A stretch of 64,000 bases of DNA from Pycnopodia helianthoides (lineage: Eukaryota > Echinodermata > Asteroidea > Forcipulatida > Asteriidae). Location of the stretch: NCBI GenBank assembly GCA_032158295.1, contig CM063247.1, positions 14,114,009 to 14,178,008 on the forward strand, written 5' to 3'. Positions 58,472 through 64,000 of the stretch are shown here, piece after piece (the first letter of the stretch is position 1; every line of letters starts with the position of its first letter). Made by a program: the position numbers and the translations under genes. The notes below the pieces were generated by a model that had not been told where the DNA came from, searched no databases, and was given only the letters and a program-made list of their open reading frames with translations.

Positions 58472-58864
58472 TTAAAGGAACATTACAGAATTGGTAAGAA
58501 AAAAACTTGTAAAATACACTTTTGATCACAGATTTACGTAAAACTTACACGGTCTAATAATGATGATAGTAGAAAACAACCCCTGAAATATTTCTGTCTG
58601 AAATGCCATATTTAATGAGAAATGAATAAACTAATTTTCCGATTTGAGTTTATCGCTCAGTGAGCGTTTTATTCATTTGTTGAACCTAAATGATTTCATG
58701 CAAATGTGTAACCGGTTTTTCACTATTTTCTCGTGACCCAGATGGCCGATCGATCTCCAACCTCTACAGGTTTGTCAGTTTATGTATATGGTGGATTATA
58801 TAAAGTGCTTACACTGCCAGCAACTGTTTTGTTAGCAAAAACCAATTCTGTAATGTTCCTTTAA
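58472..58864 (-). repeat. TTAA-bounded MITE, AGGAACATTACAG family (393 bp)
   Basis: TTAAAGGAACATTACAGAAT at the left, ATTCTGTAATGTTCCTTTAA at the right; reverse orientation of 9330. Confidence 0.92.
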
Positions 58865-59582
58865 GCGCAAGGCCTGAAGACCTTTGAAGGTTTTGGGGGC
58901 AAGTTTGGGTCAAGCCAGTCAGTTAGGCAGTCAAATGTACAGAGTACCGAGAGTTAGGTTTATTTTGAATGATTCACCAGTACGTTTGTTATCTCAATGT
59001 CTCAGCGGTTGTTAGTGAAGAGGGTTCAAGGAGTCCATTTGGAAAAAAACACCTTCAAAAATTGGTTACATCACAGTAAACCAATTACTCTCCTAATTTG
59101 CCTCACTGACGTTTCTCTAGTTTCACAAAAACATGGTCCCCGGGAGTTGCTCGAAGGTTTTTTTATGATAAAAAACAAACAGTCTGCTTAACATGTGGTT
59201 TCTTAACTTCTCTACACCATACGGCATGCAAGGAGGAGAATTGCCGTCTTAGGATATTAATAATTAAGATACGTATCTTGTCTCAAGTTTTCACTCTAAA
59301 CAATTTCGCAGCCTTCGAACTATAAGGGGAAAAAAAACTTGCCATCTCCACTGTCAGAATGCATAATTGTTTGACACTGAACAAAAAAAATGGCCAGCAT
59401 GTTACCTTTTTTGTTCCAAGGAAGTGTATATGGAAGTCATTCAAACGTTATGGGTGTGCACTTTAAAGGTTTTAACTGATACCATTTTTAAAATCTAATA
59501 ATAGGCCCTAATAAGAAGTAGAAGAAGAAGAAGAAATTACTAATTCTTATATTAGGCATTTTACAATAAAGTAGCCTATCAA

Positions 59583-59618
59583 TGCACTTTACACTAGTGC
59601 CCTGGTCATTGGGCCAAT
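59583..59618 (-). repeat. Leu-type SINE tail scrap
   Basis: The complement reads TTGGCCCAATGACCAGGGCA then CTAGTGTAAAGTGC, as in the tails at 681 and 55191. Confidence 0.75.
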
Positions 59619-61446
59619 AGATGTACATGTAATAAATAAAAAAATGTGTGGACTTTGCGAGTCTATTTGAACATTGGGACCAGTCCGTAAAAGTGTGCGA
59701 GTTTGTTTCCTTCGTGCGTTCGTGTACGTGGGACCAAAGCGGTCTCAAAAATATTTGAATAAGCTCAAGACGTGCATTGGGAATAAAGAATATCATTTTG
59801 ATTTTACCCAAAAGTATGATTTTTTAAAAGCACTGTATATCCAGTGAATTCCGGCTTCCGATTCCAGCGAAAAAAGAATTCCTATAAGAAGCCTGTGGAT
59901 TTTTTTCCACAGAACTATTAATGTGTAACAAAAGCTGTACATGTAACAAGGTGTAATAACAAATTGACAGAATCGATGATGAAGGTCTATCGTTAGCCAA
60001 TTGTTTGAAACGACCTATTCCCAGAGGCGTGCTTTCCCACACCCTTGAATCTACTGACAGCCGGATGGGCGGGGATTTCGGGCTTGCCTGTGTTTATTTG
60101 CTTTTCCTGATCAGACTGTAAGTAGAGAGGTCCCTGGCAGTAGAGCCACCAGCCTGGACTTACAATCTTGAACGGACAAGGCCATAATTTCCGAAAATAA
60201 AAGTCGGTTTGATTAAAAAATTTACGTATTTATGATGTTGATGGTTATTTTCGAGAGGACAAATGAGGCCATGGATGTTGACATTTTGTAAAAACCAAAA
60301 CCAGAGCCAAAATATGACTTGATTGATTGTCTGGCTTTCATGTAGTGTAAATTCTTTGTGTGTGCTCATTTGTTTCCAACTTTAAACAAGAAAATATGTC
60401 ACTTGTGATCCAACCCTAAAATTTTTTATCAATTTTTTGGCTACATGTAAATCAAAATACATATTCCAAGCACATATGAATTGAACAAATCCAAAACCAA
60501 ACACAAACGTTGGTGTAATTTATTAAGCGCAGACCATTAACATTTCCCCCATTTCTCCTCCAAATCACCACTAACACCTTGGTCAAATTTTAGAAACAAA
60601 AACAAAAACACTCACACACAAAAATGTGTACAAAACTATAATTACTATTAGCCTACTAGACCTACACACGGCAGGGCCTGCCATTGAAGTAAATATTATT
60701 GTTTTGTTGGATTATCCCGACAAACAATACTCTGGAATGTACTGAAGGCTTTCAGACCAAACCAACCTTGGCCAAGACCTCTACGCTGACCTCTACCACA
60801 ACCGCCAATGGAGAGGTTTCCATAGCAACAGCATAAAGATTAAACTGGGTCATCCATGGGTCAGGTTTGATGGTTTATACCCATTGCTGCATGTATGGGA
60901 CTGGGACCGGACATTCATGTGTGTATCATGTACGTACAGTACTAGAATGCCAAGGTTTTTACAACCGTGAAGCACCGCCTGGATGCTTATAAACATCCAC
61001 AGCCAATTGCTTCCTGTATTTCACTGGCACTCATCAATATTTTGAAATTCCAGCTTTGAATGTTCCCACAGAGCAGACTAAAAAGTCTTAGTTTCTACAA
61101 TGTTTCCAATGATGTAGCAGCTGATGATGTTTTTAAAAACAAGCCCTTAAGGAATTCGTGCGCAAAGAAATTTGATTTAATCACAATTTGCTTTTACCCT
61201 CTTACAGATTCTTTAAAGGGGGGTATAATTGATATTAAGACAGAGGGGGCGAGTGGACCCGTTTTAGACGAGGACGGAGGGGGGGGGGGCAGGATAGATA
61301 TTTGTGCCAAGTGTACACATGTAAGTCTACAGGAATGTAGAAAATGTTTAGTTTAAAAAGTAACAAGTCAGAAACAACTTTGATTGTAGATTGAGCGAAC
61401 AAGATTGCTAATACAAGTGAGGTACTGTACACTTACATAAAGCTTG

Positions 61447-61828
61447 GTTTATACTGCCAGGCCACAAGCCTGATGCCAGTAATTTTAGCGTCGGTCCAGT
61501 AAACTCACAACAGGACAAGTCTGGCAGTCTTATTTTTAACAATTCAATATACTTTTTTCAAAAGAATTATGTTGAAATATAGAGTCCAATAAATATATTC
61601 AATTCTAAAGAGTATCAAAGTTTAGTTTGACCCATAAAACAAATGAGATAAGTCTTCTCTTGGTGCTTGTTCGTAAAACTGTTAACTTTTGTTTGGTCAT
61701 TTGATTCTGTCTTTACCCATTTTTATTCTGGTCTTGAAAAAAAGATCGCGTCCCCAGTAAAATGTCTGAGCCACATGTACAAGCCCTGCAACTGCATTCT
61801 CGTGGACTTTCCCCCAAACTCAAGCTCT
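61447..61828 (+). repeat. Dispersed repeat of about 390 bp, copy 2
   Basis: GCCAGTAATTTTAGCGTCGG, CCAGTAAACTCACAACAGGA, GATAAGTCTTCTCTTGGTGC and CTCGTGGACTTTCCCCC. Confidence 0.78.
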
Positions 61829-62947
61829 GAACTCACATTTGTTTGTTCAGTCTTCCAAATTTTTATAGGTTTCAATGATTGATAGGCCCTACATAATTGT
61901 TAGTGATTTAACAACTATTTCTCATTAATCTGAAATATTATTAAAAACACAGTACTGTCCTATGACAAAACTTGTGCCCTTTTAAAACAATTTGTTCTTT
62001 GCGATTTGCCAAATTGAAACAAGCACACATGAAAAATAATTTTTAAAACTCAGAAATATAAACCATTAGGAAAGGTGAACTAGGAAAGTTCAAAACAAAA
62101 AGTTTCACAGCTTGATTGTACGATAAGTTCATAGAAAACTGTCTCAAAGGTATATACAGTGCACACTGCACTTAAAAAAAAACACCAATTATTCTGAAAT
62201 TTACTGCATAATCATGGAATATTTAATATTTTGCATAGCAAGGAAAGCTAACATGTACAAAGATTTGACCGGCATGAATACAGAATACAGAACCAACCAA
62301 CGTTCCTTCACCGTCACGATCTTTCACCGCTCAAACAGTAAGGATCAAAAAAAAGGGAAGTGGAAAAAACCCTTTCTAATTTACAACATCCCACTTACAT
62401 AAAGCTGGGTCCCCACAGAGCTCGGGACAGCCCCCCGAGAGTTACTCTAGTAATTAAAAGAGAAACTATCACTGGAGCCTGGTCTTTCCTGGGGAAACAA
62501 TGACTTAAATTTCCCGAGGAAGAAAAGAAAAAAAACTTTTGTACATACATGTACATCAGTTACATGTATGTTGGGTACCGAACCATTTCGAAATCACCTC
62601 TTTGAAGCATGGTCTACTCAAACCAGTGAGGTGTTCAGTTGTCTGAGCAGGGTTTAATACCCCCTTGCTCTATGGGTTTACCTGAGCCTTGATTGCAACG
62701 CTGTCTTTATAAATCAACGCACACACGGAGTCCGCCCACGCACCGTCGACAAACACGCAGGACACCGATCGCGTGCATGGAGTCTGACTCAATGCGTAGA
62801 CTCAGTGCGCATGTGTTTTGTAGTGTCCTACAGACTCAGTGCGTGGACTATTCAGGCAATACTGGGATAGTGCCCGAAAAATTACAGACTCCGTGCGCAG
62901 ACTAACGGACAAAAGGATAGCGCAATACATCCTTGCTATTGAGGCTA

Positions 62948-63145
62948 GGTCTGCCCTTAACTTCATGATCAATGACTACCCTGCAGGATTGGTTCTGAGC
63001 TTGGCATTTCACTGGTCCATATTTCATATTGAATATATATAATACTTTTCAACAATGAACTAACCAGCCGGACCACTTGTTGGAGAACAGTTGTACTTGT
63101 TCTTTGTGTTTTAACTAGAATTTGGCAAAGTGGACCAATGTTAAG
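62948..63145 (+). repeat. GAACTAGCCAGCCGGACCAC-family repeat
   Basis: CTGCCCTTAACTTCATGA, TACTTTTCAACAATGAACTA, ACCAGCCGGACCACTTG and AAGTGGACCAATGTTAAG. Confidence 0.75.
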
Positions 63146-63244
63146 ATGAAAACCTGCTGGGTGTCTTTTGGATATTCTGTTTGCCTTTAGACATATTTTC
63201 AAATCACCATCTTCCTGTACTACAATGTATGCAGAAACCTATGA

Positions 63245-63460
63245 CGAAATGGCCCATAGAAAATGAGATCAATCTTCTTTCAGTGCTTGTTCAAGTTAAA
63301 ACAGTTCAAATGTTAAACTGCTTGTAGGTTTTTTGTTGATGCTTTTTTTTCCCCTAGCTAGTTTAAATGTTGCTCAGATTGTAAAAATAATTCTCGTCCA
63401 GTAACCATTTTGAGCTACAAGCCCTGCGGTCTTGTGGATTTTTCCTACAAATTCGAGCCA
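63245..63460 (+). repeat. Dispersed repeat of about 390 bp, copy 3 (right half)
   Basis: GATCAATCTTCTTTCAGTGC, TGTTCAAGTTAAAACAGTTC and GCCCTGCGGTCTTGTGGATT match the right half of 57705. Confidence 0.72.
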
Positions 63461-63663
63461 CGCACAGAGTGCCGTAAGGGCAGAATTCATTGGTATTAAA
63501 GCATCGCCATGAAATGAGGCCCTGGTCAATCTCCATGTAACAAGTTGATTAAAATAAAGCTTTCAGATTACAAATAATGCAAAAGTTTTATTCATTCATA
63601 CCTGTTTTCAACCACCATAGCTTGCAGTTTCTTACAATTTTATTCTGGATATAATTTTCTTAC

Positions 63664-64000
63664 CTTGCTCGCTCCACGGAGCATCTCTCCATCAGGTGAC
63701 CGTTGATTTCAATGATCTCATCTCCAATTTTAAGACGTCCGTCTTGGTGCACGAAGGACCCAGTGTTCACTGCTGCAATGCGTATGTTCCCTAGGGCTTT
63801 ATGGTTGAGTACCGGACTCGCCGCAATCGGCTCAAGTGTTTGATTCCGCTGCAGCGTTACGGCAGTCGCCGCGCCATGCTGCAATTTCAGCCCAAAGTCG
63901 AGGGTACTCTGGGGTGCTGGCGGCGACTGGAAGGAATACACTTTAATCTCCTCTTTGTTGCGTTCGTCGCTGTTGCTGTGCTGGACGGCCTTACTCCCCG
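63664..64000 (-). CDS. Exon a: PDZ-A, first part (5' end outside the window)
   Basis: The reading frame is open from the window edge (first full codon at 63998) to a GTAAG donor at 63663, ending in phase 2. It encodes 111 residues. The first 25 or so are polar (SKAVQHSNSDERNKEE), followed by a beta-strand start and the degenerate carboxylate loop LDFGLKLQHG. The core then reads IRIAAVNTGSFVHQDGRLKI and GDEIIEINGH, the usual PDZ betaC-betaE and alphaA signature, and the domain ends in exon b. The canonical GLGF is here LDFG, so ligand preference may differ from the other two domains. The upstream acceptor is not in the window. The PDZ call is strong; which member of the family it matches is inference. 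Confidence 0.85.

Larger units (their letters stand above)
50445..63663 (-). other. Intron between exons b and a (13.2 kb)
   Basis: Contains TTAA MITEs, two SINEs, a (GA)n tract and three copies of a roughly 390-bp repeat toward the right end. Unassigned stretches are 52691-53542, 53712-54171, 54576-55190, 55511-56513, 57288-57704, 58865-61446 and 61829-62947. No exon seen. Confidence 0.6.
4469..64000 (-). other. Partial multi-PDZ scaffold gene, IL16/PDZD2-like, 8 exons
   Basis: Eight minus-strand exons join in frame. Their boundary phases agree at every junction: 2/1, 0/0, 2/1, 0/0, 2/1, 0/0, 1/2. The joined fragment is about 609 residues: PDZ-A (about residues 25-140), a Pro/Ser linker (140-323), PDZ-B (324-413), a Ser-rich linker (414-535), and PDZ-C (536 onward). 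It is open at both ends of the window, so neither start nor stop codon is present. PDZ domains bind C-terminal peptides of partner proteins, and multi-PDZ proteins of this family act as cytoplasmic or junctional scaffolds. Members of the IL16/PDZD2 family have PDZ domains with the same [13 protein letters not shown] and GLGIQIAGG-type carboxylate loops and long unstructured linkers. The family assignment is from recognition only; other multi-PDZ families are possible. No promoter or polyadenylation signal can be assigned. Confidence 0.8.

Noticed and set aside
1..64000. Autonomous transposon, retrovirus or LINE coding sequence
   Set aside because: I looked for reverse transcriptase, integrase and transposase motifs in the open frames on both strands and recognised none; all elements seen are short and non-coding.

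Overview
This is eukaryotic (animal) genomic DNA: AT-rich, no operons, splice sites with long introns, and a very high load of short non-coding mobile elements. The only gene I can support is one multi-exon gene on the minus strand that runs across the whole window and leaves it at both ends. Eight coding exons (about 63998 down to 4469) join with matching splice phases into an open fragment of about 609 residues. It carries three PDZ domains, each split between two exons, separated by Pro/Ser-rich linkers. The PDZ sequences look most like the IL16/PDZD2 family of multi-PDZ scaffold proteins. The repeat load and tRNA-derived SINEs suggest a marine deuterostome invertebrate, most likely an echinoderm; this is a low-confidence inference.

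Layout, in transcript order from right to left: exon a (63664-63998, PDZ-A first part); a 13.2 kb intron; exon b (49811-50444, end of PDZ-A plus a disordered linker); exon c (47014-47150, PDZ-B first half); exon d (44055-44187, PDZ-B second half); a 7.5 kb intron; exon e (36339-36556, His/Arg then Ser-rich linker); a 21.7 kb intron; exon f (14513-14588, short linker); a 9 kb intron; exon g (5328-5547, PDZ-C first half); exon h (4469-4542, PDZ-C middle part). The protein continues beyond the left edge, but I could not find the next exon in 1-4468.

The introns are packed with repeats that fall into a few groups. Group 1 is TTAA-bounded MITE families of about 335-440 bp; five copies of one family, three of another, and several related ones share TTAAAGG/CCTTTAA ends. 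Group 2 is a separate TTAA element with piggyBac-like TTAACCCTT ends and an internal 147 bp tandem array. Group 3 is palindromic MITEs (about 150-245 bp, ends GGCCCAATTTCA or GGGTCGATTTCA) flanked by a 3-bp CAG or CTG target duplication. Group 4 is tRNA-derived SINEs with at least four tRNA-like heads, including a clear Leu(CAA) type. Group 5 is tandem arrays with periods of 19, about 90, 116, 147, 180 and about 215 bp. No transposase or reverse-transcriptase reading frame was recognised, so the mobile elements are non-autonomous.

The points most worth a second look are the 116-bp tandem duplication that copies the last bases and 5' splice site of exon g, the shared CWG target duplications, the shared TTAA termini, and a three-layer nested insertion at 10988-11870.
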